Source: Bacillota bacterium
GTDB taxonomy: Bacteria; Bacillota; Sulfobacillia; Sulfobacillales; JAIMBI01
NCBI GenBank assembly: GCA_021846505.1
Contig: JAJZWV010000027.1
Span: forward strand, 1 to 46,038
Reading direction: 5' to 3'
DNA: 46,038 nucleotides
Part shown: piece after piece, positions 16,300-24,878 of the stretch
How positions within the stretch are numbered: the stretch's first letter is position 1
How the letters are laid out: each line of letters starts with the position of its first letter
Program-made: the position numbers and the translations under genes
Notes under the pieces: generated by a model
What the model saw: the letters and a program-made list of their open reading frames with translations, nothing else
Database searches by the model: none
What the model was told of the DNA's origin: nothing

Positions 16300-17546
16300 C
16301 CCGTATCCGCGCCCGCCGCGCGGCCCGGACGCGCGCGCTGGCGGCCCGACGGCCCGGCCGCCACCCGCTCGTACAGCTGAAAAGTGCCCCCCGCGATGGC
16401 AAAGGCGAGCACCATCCACCCGTAAAATGCGGGCCGCGCCACCACTGCCACCAGCAGGCCGCCCACCAGCGGGCCTATCGCCCGGCCCGCTGAGCTGGCA
16501 CCGGCCACATACCCCTGATACTGGCCTTCCTGCCCCGCCGGCGCCATGCGTGCGGCCGCGGTGGGCACCGCCGGCCACACCAGCATCTCGCCCAGCGTGG
16601 TGAGCACCATGGCCGCCACATAGGCGGCATACCAGTGAGACAGCGCCAGCGTGCCATACGCCGCCACAAACAGCGCGCTGCCGAGGAGGAGCTGGTGGCG
16701 CTCGGACGGCCACCGCCGGGCTATCCCACTGGTCAGCGGCTGTCCGCCCAGAATCAGGAGGCCATTCAGCGTCCACAGCACGCTGTACGCGGGGAGCGCA
16801 AACCCCTGGGCGTGCATGTACGCAGCCGTGGTCGTTTGCCACTGGGTGTAGGCCGTCCAGTCGAGCCCCAGGCCCACCATCAGCAGGAGGACGGCCGGCA
16901 CCTGCAGAAGGCGCGAACGGGCCGCGGGCGCGGCGCGGGCTTTTGGGGCCCTGAGGGCGAACGCGGCACCGCGGTAGCCCCAGTACGCCATGAGCCAAAA
17001 TCCCACGAATAAGATCCCCGCCGCGATGAACGTCAGGTGCAGCGACACGGCCGCCACCAGGCCGCCCGCGACCGTGCCAAGGGCCACCCCCACGTTGCGC
17101 GCCACATACAGCGCATTGAAGGCGGCCCGGCCCCCCTCCGGCCAGATAGTGGCGGCATACGCATACAGCGACGGGCTCACGACGCTGGAGGCGAAGCCAA
17201 ACAGCGTCACCAAGGCGGCAAACACGACAAATTGAGACGTAGCGGCCATGGCGGCCAGCAGCAGCACCGACAGGGCCACGCCGGCCAGGATGGGGCGCCG
17301 CCCCCCCCAGCGGTCAAACAGGGCCCCCCCGACCGCCGCCCCGGCCACCCCTGCCCCGGCTTGCGCCATGAGCACCGCCCCCGACACGGCCAGCGTCTGG
17401 CCCAGCACCACGTGCACATACAGCGTGGTGAACGGCCAAAAGAAGGCAAACCCGCCGCTGTGAATGATGGTGCCGACAATGAGACGCCACACCGGCGCGG
17501 GATAAGCGCTGAGCCACCGCCCGACCCGCTCGCGCCCCCGGCTCAC
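16296..17546 (-). CDS. MFS transporter, multidrug-efflux type
   Basis: A 416-residue protein with about twelve membrane segments. Motif A is GGALFDRWGGRRPIL between helices 2 and 3. A repeated half-motif follows in the second half (LTSGIARRWPSERHQ). LYVARNVGVALGTVAGG matches the helix-5 region of drug/proton antiporters. It is not closely related in text to the neighbouring convergent MFS protein, so the two are not recent duplicates. GTG start at 17544-17546 has no strong ribosome site. The substrate is unknown. The last 25 residues are arginine- and glycine-rich and cytoplasmic. Confidence 0.86.
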   Translation of the reverse strand: MSRGRERVGRWLSAYPAPVWRLIVGTIIHSGGFAFFWPFTTLYVHVVLGQTLAVSGAVLMAQAGAGVAGAAVGGALFDRWGGRRPILAGVALSVLLLAAMAATSQFVVFAALVTLFGFASSVVSPSLYAYAATIWPEGGRAAFNALYVARNVGVALGTVAGGLVAAVSLHLTFIAAGILFVGFWLMAYWGYRGAAFALRAPKARAAPAARSRLLQVPAVLLLMVGLGLDWTAYTQWQTTTAAYMHAQGFALPAYSVLWTLNGLLILGGQPLTSGIARRWPSERHQLLLGSALFVAAYGTLALSHWYAAYVAAMVLTTLGEMLVWPAVPTAAARMAPAGQEGQYQGYVAGASSAGRAIGPLVGGLLVAVVARPAFYGWMVLAFAIAGGTFQLYERVAAGPSGRQRARPGRAAGADTG

Positions 17547-17803
17547 TGGGGAACGGCGGCCCGCGCCGCCCGGGTATCAAGCCCACGGCGCCATGACAGC
17601 GCGGAGCCGCGACCCACCGCACTCCGCTGCCCCCATGCCGCGGGCTCTGCCATAGATGTCGCCTCCTCATCTGTCAGCCCTACTGTATCAGGCGCGCGCT
17701 CCGCGGGGCACCTGCCCCGTCCGTGAGGGCCCGCCGCCCCCGGCACTGCGACCACCAGAAAAGCGGCGGACGCATGGCCCGCGGCTCGCTGGCCTGGTCC
17801 CCC

Positions 17804-18187
17804 TCAGTGAATCCACCACACCGTGAGCGGCATCTGGAAAAACACCAGCGCCGCCGCCACCAGAGCCACGTTCTTGCTGAAGTTGACTTGGTTGCCGCCC
17901 TTCTGCGCCGGATCGCTGTCGGTCCAGTAGCTGTGGAGCGTCAGGTTGGCGAGAATCAAGAAGACCGCCACGGCCGCCATGCCCCAGGGCAGCAGCGTCC
18001 CCAACATGGCGGCCATGCCGCCAAACAGCAGGAATAGGCCCGACACCGCGACGCCCGCTGACGGCGACGGAATCTTCTTGAAGGCCGCATACCCGGTCAG
18101 GGCCTTGAAATCCGTGAAGTGCTTCAGCCCGCTGTACAGCAGGAATAGTCCAAACAGCAGGCGGCCCATGAATACGATGATGTCCAC
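17804..18187 (-). CDS. DoxX-family small membrane protein
   Basis: A 127-residue protein with four hydrophobic helices (about 3-19, 44-64, 67-84, 105-122). The N-terminal MGRLLFGLFLLYSGLKHF is the DoxX-family signature helix, followed by a basic loop and a second helix rich in Gly. DoxX-like proteins include thiosulfate:quinone oxidoreductase subunits and redox-linked partners, but most are uncharacterised. GTG at 18187 follows GAGGAAGAGG. A good sigma-70 promoter lies at 18244-18271, implying a single-gene transcript. The membrane location is certain; the function is not. Confidence 0.85.
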   Translation of the reverse strand: MDIIVFMGRLLFGLFLLYSGLKHFTDFKALTGYAAFKKIPSPSAGVAVSGLFLLFGGMAAMLGTLLPWGMAAVAVFLILANLTLHSYWTDSDPAQKGGNQVNFSKNVALVAAALVFFQMPLTVWWIH

Positions 18188-18243
18188 GATGCGCCCTCTT
18201 CCTCGCTTCCCAGATGCGGCTGCTCGGCAGCCCGCTCACCATT

Positions 18244-18271
18244 ATTATAGTATCTATAGTTCATGCATCAA
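18244..18271 (-). promoter_or_regulatory. Sigma-70 promoter of the DoxX gene
   Basis: On the minus strand TTGATG (18266-18271) and TATAAT (18244-18249) are separated by 16 bases. The region is AT-rich in a GC-rich setting. The DoxX start codon lies about 57 bases downstream of the -10 box. Confidence 0.65.
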
Positions 18272-18722
18272 GAGCCAGTGAGAAGTATTTTTATTGCGGG
18301 TCGTCCGCGGAGGACGTGCCGTGGGGGAGCCAGCCGGTTCGGCTCATCGGTCTGAGGTCGCTGCCAGTCCACCTGCAGGAGCTGCGGGGGCCGAGGGGCC
18401 CCTGGGCTAGCGGCGGACGCTTCGTATTCGCTTCCTTTGCGATCGACCGCTAGACCCCGACTGTGGCTGGCCGAGAGAAGGGTCGCGTGGTGCATGGCGC
18501 CCGTAGGGGCTTCCAGTCGCAGGCGCAGGCCGCGGTGGCCGCGACCCGCACCCCTCCTCAGCAGTTTAGGCGCCCGTGGCTCGGGGCACCCGTTGCCGTC
18601 CAGACGGCCGGCCTGCGAACGGCGCTGTGGTGGTCTTGGGCGCCAGACTGCCCGCGCGCGCAGCCCTGTTCAGGGACGTCCGGCCGACGCCAGCAGGAAC
18701 GGGTCTATAACTTGCTCGCCGC
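18272..18722. other. 450-base gap without a recognisable gene
   Basis: Short frames on both strands have arginine/proline-rich text and no ribosome sites. No hairpin-plus-T-run terminator was found for the Mrr-J gene that ends at 18723. Nothing else is supported. Confidence 0.5.
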
Positions 18723-19898
18723 TCAAGCGCGGCGCGCCTTGACGAAGGCCAGGCAGGCATCTTTCGCATTCTGCAAATGAATGAAGCTCTCGTGATTCCC
18801 TCCAACATCGGGATGGGTTATCGTAGAAAGCTTCCTAAACCTCGCTGTAATTTCCTCTTCCGTAACATTTACCGTGTCGAAGAACAAAGTGCGAAAGCAC
18901 TCAGGGAGGCCATTACCCGCCCGCCCTGCGCCGCCGGCCGGCTGCTGGCCACTCTGGCCTTTTTGCTGCTTGGTGTCGTCCTCTTGAGGGCCGCGGCTTT
19001 GTTGATTGCTGCGAGACTGTTCTTCATATGAGCGTTCTGATTGCTCATCCTGCAGGCGGCCCAGCAACTCCTCTCGCTCCCACACGTCGACTTGGTGCCG
19101 CCGAGCGTAGTCTCGGGCACCAGGAGTCAAATGGCTATTTGTGACAACCAACGCGGCGTCCGCTCTGTAGTAAACCTTGGCGCGCAGTACCTGTTCGACG
19201 GCGCTAGTGCCGACTGGCCCGCTATACCGTTTAAGCTGAGCTGCGACGCGACGCCTGTCAGGCGTCGTGAGCACTAAGTCAGCTCCGCGGTCCCGCGTGC
19301 CCGGAGTTTTCCAGACCCGCCAGCCCAGGGCCTGAAAGTGTTGCCGCATTCGCGTCTCAAAAGCCCACCCGTTCATGGCGTCGATGTCACCCATGGCGCT
19401 GTCTTCGCTGGCGTAAGACGTATGGCGGGACGTGCGTGGGCCCCAGGTCCGGTCGTCGTCGTGGGGAGTGCTGTAGGTGGTGTGCTGAGTCGTGCGGACA
19501 TGGAGAAGCAAGCGCTCTTTGAGCGCATCGAGAGCGTCCATGTAGCGCTTCGCTTCTTTCGGCCAGGCGAACCCCTGTGAATGCGCAGCAAATATCCCCG
19601 CGACTATCGCCACACTGACAAGCCATGCTAGTGATAGGCCGGAAACCTCACCCCAGATCGCGATCCCAATTAAGCAAGAGGCAAAGGCCGTGGCGGTTAT
19701 CCAAAGACTCTCATGGCCGCGCCAAGGCTTTCGCAACACGCTTAGGTCAAGAGCGACGTATCCCTGGCGCTGAAGCCAAACGCCGAGGGCGGCCAGGGCA
19801 GCAAGAACCACCCAGGGAAGCAAAGCCAACACGACAAATAATCCCACGATAAGCGTGAGCCATCCGGGCACCCCGATGGTTGGTTTGCGCGTTCTCAC
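18723..19898 (-). CDS. Membrane-anchored Mrr-type nuclease fused to a C-terminal J-domain
   Basis: A 391-residue protein. Residues about 13-41, 66-82 and 89-106 are hydrophobic membrane segments. A linker follows, then an Mrr_cat-like PD-(D/E)xK domain (about 175-282): NGWAFETRMRQHFQALGW, RGADLVL (D207) and AAQLKRY (Q221-x-K223, the Mrr form of the active site), then ALVVTNSHLTPGARDYA and a VxxWEREEL end. A Gln/Ser-rich linker (283-330) leads to a DnaJ-like J-domain with EEEITARFRKLSTITHPDVGG (HPD at 362-364) and a final helix. Mrr-type enzymes cut modified or foreign DNA; J-domains stimulate Hsp70 (DnaK). GTG at 19898 follows TAAGGAG and lies about 32 bases after a promoter. No methylase or other partner is adjacent. 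Confidence 0.83.
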   Translation of the reverse strand: MRTRKPTIGVPGWLTLIVGLFVVLALLPWVVLAALAALGVWLQRQGYVALDLSVLRKPWRGHESLWITATAFASCLIGIAIWGEVSGLSLAWLVSVAIVAGIFAAHSQGFAWPKEAKRYMDALDALKERLLLHVRTTQHTTYSTPHDDDRTWGPRTSRHTSYASEDSAMGDIDAMNGWAFETRMRQHFQALGWRVWKTPGTRDRGADLVLTTPDRRRVAAQLKRYSGPVGTSAVEQVLRAKVYYRADAALVVTNSHLTPGARDYARRHQVDVWEREELLGRLQDEQSERSYEEQSRSNQQSRGPQEDDTKQQKGQSGQQPAGGAGRAGNGLPECFRTLFFDTVNVTEEEITARFRKLSTITHPDVGGNHESFIHLQNAKDACLAFVKARRA

Positions 19899-19930
19899 CC
19901 ACTCGGACTCCTTAGGGACATGTTTTTGCC

Positions 19931-19960
19931 AGCCTAAACAGTGGTCCGCGGAAGTGTCAA
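19931..19960 (-). promoter_or_regulatory. Promoter of the Mrr-J gene
   Basis: On the minus strand a perfect TTGACA (19955-19960) is followed after 18 bases by TAGGCT (19931-19936), a TAnnnT-type -10. The predicted start of transcription gives a leader of about 25 bases before the GTG at 19898, which supports that start codon. Confidence 0.6.
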
Positions 19961-20458
19961 GTATGTGGTGATTGCCCACAAGTGCCGCGTCTCCTCTGAG
20001 GGGATGGCGAGGTGCACCTCCGAGTGATGCGCCTGCTCCGTCAGCCGCCGCAGGACAATACTGGCACATGAAGGCGAAGGAACACGGCGAGCGATGACGC
20101 GGGCGTCACTGTCGTGAGGCGAATCGTCGGTGCCTTGCCGGCCGTGGGGAAGATTGTGCTGTGCGGGTCGCGAGCGAGGGGAGACGCGACCCGCGACCCG
20201 TGAATTCCGTATGTCGAGAGAGAAGGGGCCCGCATCGAAGTCGTGCAGGTTTTGCACTCCGCCCTTCGGCACAGCGGCGGTGAGGCTCCAGGCGGACGCC
20301 GCTCGTGCCGAGGTCCGCCACACGGGCGCCAGGAGTGGCCCCGGGCCAGCGGGGGATGCGGGGGTGTGGGCGGCGGACGCGGCCGCCATGCGGAAGTGGG
20401 TTATGCCACAGCCGGAGCGCGGCACGCTGCGGCCGTGTGATGAGGCGTAGCCGAGGGG
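19961..20458. other. 500-base gap without an intact gene
   Basis: No ribosome site plus coding-like frame is seen. The right part (from about 20380) may already belong to the IS110 ghost described next, whose upstream limit is unclear. Confidence 0.45.
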
Positions 20459-20800
20459 GTGTGGGCGGCGGCAGGTGGCGCCGCTCGGGTCGCGCGTCAG
20501 CCGGCGCGACCGACGGACCGCATCAAGACCGGCCGGCGCGAGGCGCGCCAGCTGGCGGACGCGCTGCGGCCGCCCCGGGGCCCGCGCGTGGGGCCGGCCC
20601 ATCGGGCGTGGCTCCGCCCCGTCGCGCCGACGCCGCCGCCCGGGGACGCGGTGTGGGGGGAACTGCTGAGCCAGCGCGGCGAAGCGGTCCGTCGGGCTGG
20701 CCGCTTGACCCGGCAGATCGCGGCCGCAGGCCCCACGCACCCGCTGGCGCCACTGATGCTGGTGTGTCAGCGGCTCCGCAGCGTGGGCTGCTCACGGCCG
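20459..20800 (+). pseudogene. IS110-family transposase remnant
   Basis: The frame contains DRIKTGRREARQLADALR, matching the IS110/IS1111 motif D-R-V-K-T-D-R-R-D-A-x-K-L-A, in which the acidic residue of RRDA has become E and the first D has become G. After an apparent internal deletion comes HRAWLR, then GRLTRQIAAAGPTHPLAPLM and QRLRSVG, the usual lead-in to the helix-hairpin-helix region. The N-terminal catalytic part and the C-terminal serine region are missing. IS110 enzymes are RNA-guided (bridge RNA) DEDD recombinases; this copy is dead. The frame happens to stay open into the next gene. Confidence 0.6.
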
Positions 20801-21061
20801 CCACGACGCGCCCTGCCCGGCGTCCAGCTCCAGGGTCGCCAGCCCATCCCCAAGCAACTCGTCATAGGGAAGGATCCGCGGCGGGAACACTGCTTCCGCG
20901 GTGCGGCGGTCGCGGCGGCCGGCGCCCCAGCACCCAGCGCGCGTGAGCGATTCCCGCCGGATCCTGGTCAGATAGGGTGGGATTCTGCACCACCGATGCG
21001 GGGTCTCGCTCCGGCTGCCGCCAGCGCCGCATGTTATGCTCGCGGCGCGGGAGGTGGTTTA

Positions 21062-21742
21062 GTGGCGAGCGACGACGAGATGCGAGCTGTCGGCCCTCGG
21101 CCGGAATCCAGTGAGGCCGAGCGCCAACTCCAAGGCCGCTACGGCACGCAGGCACGGGCGGCGGCCTTTTACGAACATCAGGTGCTTCCCCATCTGAACG
21201 AGGCCATGATGCGGTTTGTCGAGCAGATGGACTTGATGTTCGTCGCCACCGCGGATGCGGCCGGGCGCACGGACAGCTCGGTGCGCGCGGGTCCCCGCGG
21301 GTTCATCCAGGTGCTGAGCCCTCATCGGCTGGCCTACCCCGAATATCGGGGCAACGGCGTCATGGCGAGTCTCGCGAACCTGACGGACAATCCTCACATC
21401 GGGCTCCTGCTGATCGACTTTGCCGAAAGCACCGTGGGGCTCCACGTGAATGGGCGAGCGGAAATCCGAGAGCCCAGCGACGTGCCGGCGGGCATCGCCG
21501 CCGATGCCCGCGCGGAGCACTGGGTTCTCGTTTCCGTGCATGAGGCATACATCCACTGCTCCAAACACCTGCCCCAGATGACCCGAAGCGGCAAGCGCAT
21601 CGCGTGGGGCACAGACGATCCCGGCAAAAAGGGCGGCGATTTTTTTGGAGTGAGTGCGGGCCGGCGCCTCTCTGCCGGTGTGGCCGCCCGCGCCGCGGCT
21701 GGCTCGCCCGTGGATCCGGTGGGCCCGCCGCATGACGGCTAA
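21062..21742 (+). CDS. Pyridoxamine 5'-phosphate oxidase-fold flavin-binding protein
   Basis: A 226-residue protein. GTG at 21062 follows GGGAGGTGG, which decides the start although the frame is open far upstream through the IS110 ghost. The split-barrel core is recognisable: VEQMDLMFVATADAAGRTDSS, then GPRGFIQVL, LAYPEYRGNGVMASLANLTDNPHIGLLLIDF and VGLHVNGRAEI, then VHEAYIHCSKHLPQM. This is the pattern of the COG3576-like flavin-nucleotide-binding group rather than of PdxH itself. The likely cofactor is FMN; the substrate is unknown. The C-terminal tail after about residue 190 is low-complexity. Confidence 0.82.
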   Translation: MASDDEMRAVGPRPESSEAERQLQGRYGTQARAAAFYEHQVLPHLNEAMMRFVEQMDLMFVATADAAGRTDSSVRAGPRGFIQVLSPHRLAYPEYRGNGVMASLANLTDNPHIGLLLIDFAESTVGLHVNGRAEIREPSDVPAGIAADARAEHWVLVSVHEAYIHCSKHLPQMTRSGKRIAWGTDDPGKKGGDFFGVSAGRRLSAGVAARAAAGSPVDPVGPPHDG

Positions 21743-22400
21743 GCCGCCGTGCCGCAGCGCGGGGACACCTCAGCGGAGTCATGCCTCGGGAAGCGGCGGT
21801 GGCCCACAGCCATGATCGCCGGTTCCGACGCACCCGGGCTGACCCACTGCGGGCTGCGCTGAGCGACACGCGAAGGCTCGCATGGGGGAGCCAGCCACGC
21901 TCTGTCGCCCGTGCGGCAGAGCGGCGAGGCCCTGGCGGTCCGCATGAGGGCATCGGCCAGCGGGCCAGCCCTTGGCCGGCCGATTCGAATGCCGCCGGTG
22001 GCGAGGGATTCCACGCCGCCCCGAGCCACGGAGCCGAAAGCAGCGATCCGCGCGCCATCTGCGCGTGCAACCGCAAGCTGGCGCTGTCCGATTCGGTGGG
22101 GCGGGGCTCGCGGCGACTCCCCAGGGGGGCGGTTGGCGAACACGGCGCGCCGCCTCGGCTTCGCGCCTGCCTCACGCGCTCTTGCGCGTGCGGTCCAGCC
22201 ACGGCGTGCGGAAATCGGTAGAATGGTGTCGGCGAGCTGCCCGGGGCCCATCGCTGCCCGTCCTTGCACGATAGATCCCCATCGCGGGTTGAATGTCGGT
22301 TGGCGCCGCATGGCTTGTAAGGTGACGACGCCCTAGCGCTGGCGTCTGGCCGGGCCGCCGTTTGGAGCCGTCCCCCACTTCACCGCATCGGAGGACGTCA
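21743..22400. other. 650-base gap without a recognisable gene
   Basis: Several frames are open on both strands, as usual at this GC content, but none has a ribosome site with family-like text. The last 50 bases contain the GGAGG site of the following gene. Nothing else is supported. Confidence 0.5.
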
Positions 22401-23984
22401 ATGGAAAAGCGCCGGGTGGCCGAGTTGCTGGTGGTGTTTGGCTTTTTTCTGGCCGTGGGCTGGTCGTGGCTCGGCATCATGCCGCTGTGGCAAGGGGCCG
22501 ATGAGCCCGCCCACTTTGCCTACACGCAGTATATGGCGACCCACGTACTGCCCCCGGTGCAGCGGGTGGTGGCGCCCGGCGCGCACCCCTGGACGTTCAG
22601 CCCCTCGCCGGCGGAGGCGGTCGCCATCCAGGTCACGCACCACAGCCGTCTGCTGGCCGGACCCCAGGGCCAGCTGTCCACGACGCCCCGCGAGGCGGCC
22701 CAGGCTCGGCGTGCCGTTCGCCGGGCAAGCGCCGCGCTGGGCGGGGACCAGGCGGGGAGCCAAAACTATGTCGCCATCTATCCCCCGCTGTACTATGCCG
22801 CCGCCGGCCGGCTCGCGGCGTGGCTCCACATCCGGGACGTGTTCACCCAGGCGTTTGTGGCGCGCGCCGTCTCGGCGGCGCTCTTGGGGCTGACGGGGGT
22901 GCTGGTCGACGTCGTGGTGGGGCTGGCCATCGCAGGGCGGCGGCTGCGCGCCGCGCTAGCCGCCGCCCTTGGGCTGGCTTTTCCCACGCTCGGCATGCTC
23001 GGCGGCACGGTGACGAATGACCTTACGGCGGACGCCGCTAGCTTGGCGGTGTTTTACCTCGCGGTCCGGGCTCTGGGGTCCCCGCGCCTTCGCCGCACGG
23101 CCGCGCTGGTCTTTGGCGCCGTGGCTGGCCTGGTGCTCTGGACCAAAGAGGAAGCGTATGTGGGGCTCGCGGTGGCCGTGCCGTTCGTGCTGTGGGCCGT
23201 GTGGCGCCGCGAGGGCCCGCGGCGCGCCGGGACGCTCATCGCCGCCGCCGTGGCCGTGGGCGCGGCCGTGGGCGGCCCATGGCTCTGGTTTACCTGGCAT
23301 GCCTATCACGCCTTAGTGCCGCCGCTCACCTATCAGGCGGCCGGGACCGAGCCGCGCACCGCTGTCTGGGTGCTGCATCAGCAGCTGCTGAACCGCACCT
23401 ACCTGCTGTATCTGTTCGTCAGTCAAACCGTATTTGGCATCGTCTGGTGGAGCCCCTGGTCTCACACCCACCTGCTGTTCGACCTCATCGCCCTGCCGCT
23501 GGCGGCACTGCTGGTCGGGGGCGTCATCCAGGCGCGCCGGGCCCCGGGCTTTTGGCTCGCCACCACTTGGATAGCCGTGGGTGTGGCCGTTTTGTTCTGG
23601 CTGCAAGTCCAGTACACGCTGGCGACCGGTGCTAGCTTCCTCCAGGGCCGGTACTTCTTCTTCCTCCTGGGACCGTATTTCTGGCTGGCCGCCCATGCCA
23701 TCCGGCGCATCGCGGCCGCCGCCGTGCCGCTGCTGCTGGCGGGGGCCGCGGTGCTGTCGGCGCTGGTGGCCAACGCCACCCTCTATCGGTTTTACGATGC
23801 CGGCCTCGGAGCTTATTTCACCGGCCGGATTGTGCCGTTCGGACCCCCGGCCATCCTGCTCCTGAGCCGCCTGGCGGCGGTGGCGGTGGCCCTGGGCGTG
23901 CTCGGCCTGCTGGCCGCGCTGACGATTCCTTATGCCCGGCGCCGGATCGCTGGGCTGGCCCCCCGCGGCCCGGGGGCCAGCTAA
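22401..23984 (+). CDS. Polytopic membrane protein, DUF2142/GT-C glycosyltransferase type
   Basis: A 527-residue protein with about twelve hydrophobic segments. ATG at 22401 follows GGAGG at about 22390-22394. After the first helix comes MPLWQGADEPAHFAYTQYMA, the acidic first-loop motif (D-E-x-x-H-F) of DUF2142 proteins, which are related to GT-C glycosyltransferases that use lipid-linked sugars in surface polysaccharide or protein glycosylation. The long outside loop (about 40-135) and the YPPLYYAAAGRLAA helix entry also match. The sugar and acceptor are unknown and no polysaccharide genes are adjacent. The frame is intact. Confidence 0.8.
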   Translation: MEKRRVAELLVVFGFFLAVGWSWLGIMPLWQGADEPAHFAYTQYMATHVLPPVQRVVAPGAHPWTFSPSPAEAVAIQVTHHSRLLAGPQGQLSTTPREAAQARRAVRRASAALGGDQAGSQNYVAIYPPLYYAAAGRLAAWLHIRDVFTQAFVARAVSAALLGLTGVLVDVVVGLAIAGRRLRAALAAALGLAFPTLGMLGGTVTNDLTADAASLAVFYLAVRALGSPRLRRTAALVFGAVAGLVLWTKEEAYVGLAVAVPFVLWAVWRREGPRRAGTLIAAAVAVGAAVGGPWLWFTWHAYHALVPPLTYQAAGTEPRTAVWVLHQQLLNRTYLLYLFVSQTVFGIVWWSPWSHTHLLFDLIALPLAALLVGGVIQARRAPGFWLATTWIAVGVAVLFWLQVQYTLATGASFLQGRYFFFLLGPYFWLAAHAIRRIAAAAVPLLLAGAAVLSALVANATLYRFYDAGLGAYFTGRIVPFGPPAILLLSRLAAVAVALGVLGLLAALTIPYARRRIAGLAPRGPGAS

Positions 23985-24003
23985 CCCTGTGGGGCCCAGG
24001 CGA

Positions 24004-24366
24004 TCACTCCGTGAGAGGATTGCGAAGCCGCACCCCACCGATGGTGGCCCCCGTCGGGCCATCTTCGGTGATAATCCCGTGGATGGGTGAGGCTGCTCCT
24101 CCACGCCACCGAGTGCCATGGCCAAGGTGTTCGCGGAGGGCAGAATGACCGTCCAGGATCGCCAGTACTCGGCCACTAGGGAGCGGCAGACGCCGGCGTC
24201 GATGCCGTGGCGGAGGGCCACCGCGCTAAACTCTGACAACACCGGGAGTGCCAGGCACACATCGGGCCGCAGACGATCGAATAGCTGCCGCGCCACGCGT
24301 GCCCCCTCCGCATCGGTTCGGATGCCGGCGGCATACACCAGCACATTGGCATCAGCGAGTGCCGTC
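24004..24366 (-). pseudogene. PIN-domain (VapC-type) toxin, internally deleted
   Basis: Directly after the RHH antitoxin stop comes a PIN-domain start, LADANVLVYAAGIRTDAEG, with the first metal-binding aspartate, then LALPVLSEFSAVALR with the conserved glutamate. The frame then loses sense after AMALGG. A second PIN piece appears in another frame, GIITEDGPTGATIGG followed by VRLRNPL, the usual C-terminal end, stopping at 24004-24006. The middle with the third acidic residue is gone. No ATG, GTG or TTG stands next to the PIN start, so the start codon may be damaged too. VapC toxins cleave tRNA or rRNA; this one should be inactive. Confidence 0.68.
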
Positions 24367-24639
24367 CTACTTATCCAGCCGCTCGGCGTACACGTCCGCC
24401 CGTTGGAATCGGTGGGTCGCCTCGCCGGCGATGGGCCAGGCCTCCAACAGTTTCTCGAGGCGCCGCCACGCCACGTCGCGCTTGCCGTCGTCGTCCAGCC
24501 GCTGGCGAATCCCCTCACGAATTAGTGCGGCTTCCGACTGGCCGCGGGCGCGCGCCATCTCTTTCAGCCGCCGGTCCTCATCGGCCGGCAAATAGACCTG
24601 CTGGCGGATCCCGATCACTTGCCTCTCCGTCTCATACAT
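24367..24639 (-). CDS. Ribbon-helix-helix (CopG-type) antitoxin
   Basis: A 90-residue protein that looks intact. The N-terminal RHH fold reads RQQVYLPADEDRRLKEMARARGQSEAALIREGIRQRL: one beta strand and two helices. The C-terminal half is the expected toxin-binding region (WPIAGEATHRFQRADVYAERLDK). ATG at 24639. It precedes the broken PIN toxin on the same strand, the usual antitoxin-toxin order. A palindrome just upstream is a likely autoregulatory operator. With the toxin lost it may persist as a free antitoxin. Confidence 0.75.
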   Translation of the reverse strand: MYETERQVIGIRQQVYLPADEDRRLKEMARARGQSEAALIREGIRQRLDDDGKRDVAWRRLEKLLEAWPIAGEATHRFQRADVYAERLDK

Positions 24640-24640
24640 C

Positions 24641-24654
24641 AGCCGTATACAGCT
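24641..24654. promoter_or_regulatory. Likely operator of the RHH antitoxin
   Basis: AGCCGTATACAGCT is an imperfect palindrome (AGC-N-GTATAC-N-GCT) two bases upstream of the antitoxin ATG. RHH antitoxins usually bind such sites to repress their own operon. The role is inferred from position. Confidence 0.4.
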
Positions 24655-24878
24655 ATTTGGGCACCGGCTCCCTCCGCCGCGCTTTGGGCGTTAGCGCTGC
24701 CAGGGACGGTCGTGCCTTAGGCGCAGGACTCCGAACGGCGCCTGCCGGGGTCCCCACGGCCAGGCCACCGCCACGGACGAGCCACGGCGGCGGCGGGAGC
24801 ATGCTTTGGCGCCCGCCTGGGTCGCCCGCACGCCAACGCCCCCGGGGCTATTGACCCGCCGACGGCACCGCTCAGGGG

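Noticed and set aside
20459-21742. A single 427-residue gene
   Set aside because: The first part is an IS110 remnant with a deletion; the PPOX-fold part has its own GGGAGGTGG site and GTG at 21062.
22172-22829. Minus-strand frames opposite the GT-C gene
   Set aside because: They mirror the codon pattern of the clear membrane-protein gene on the plus strand and have no motif.
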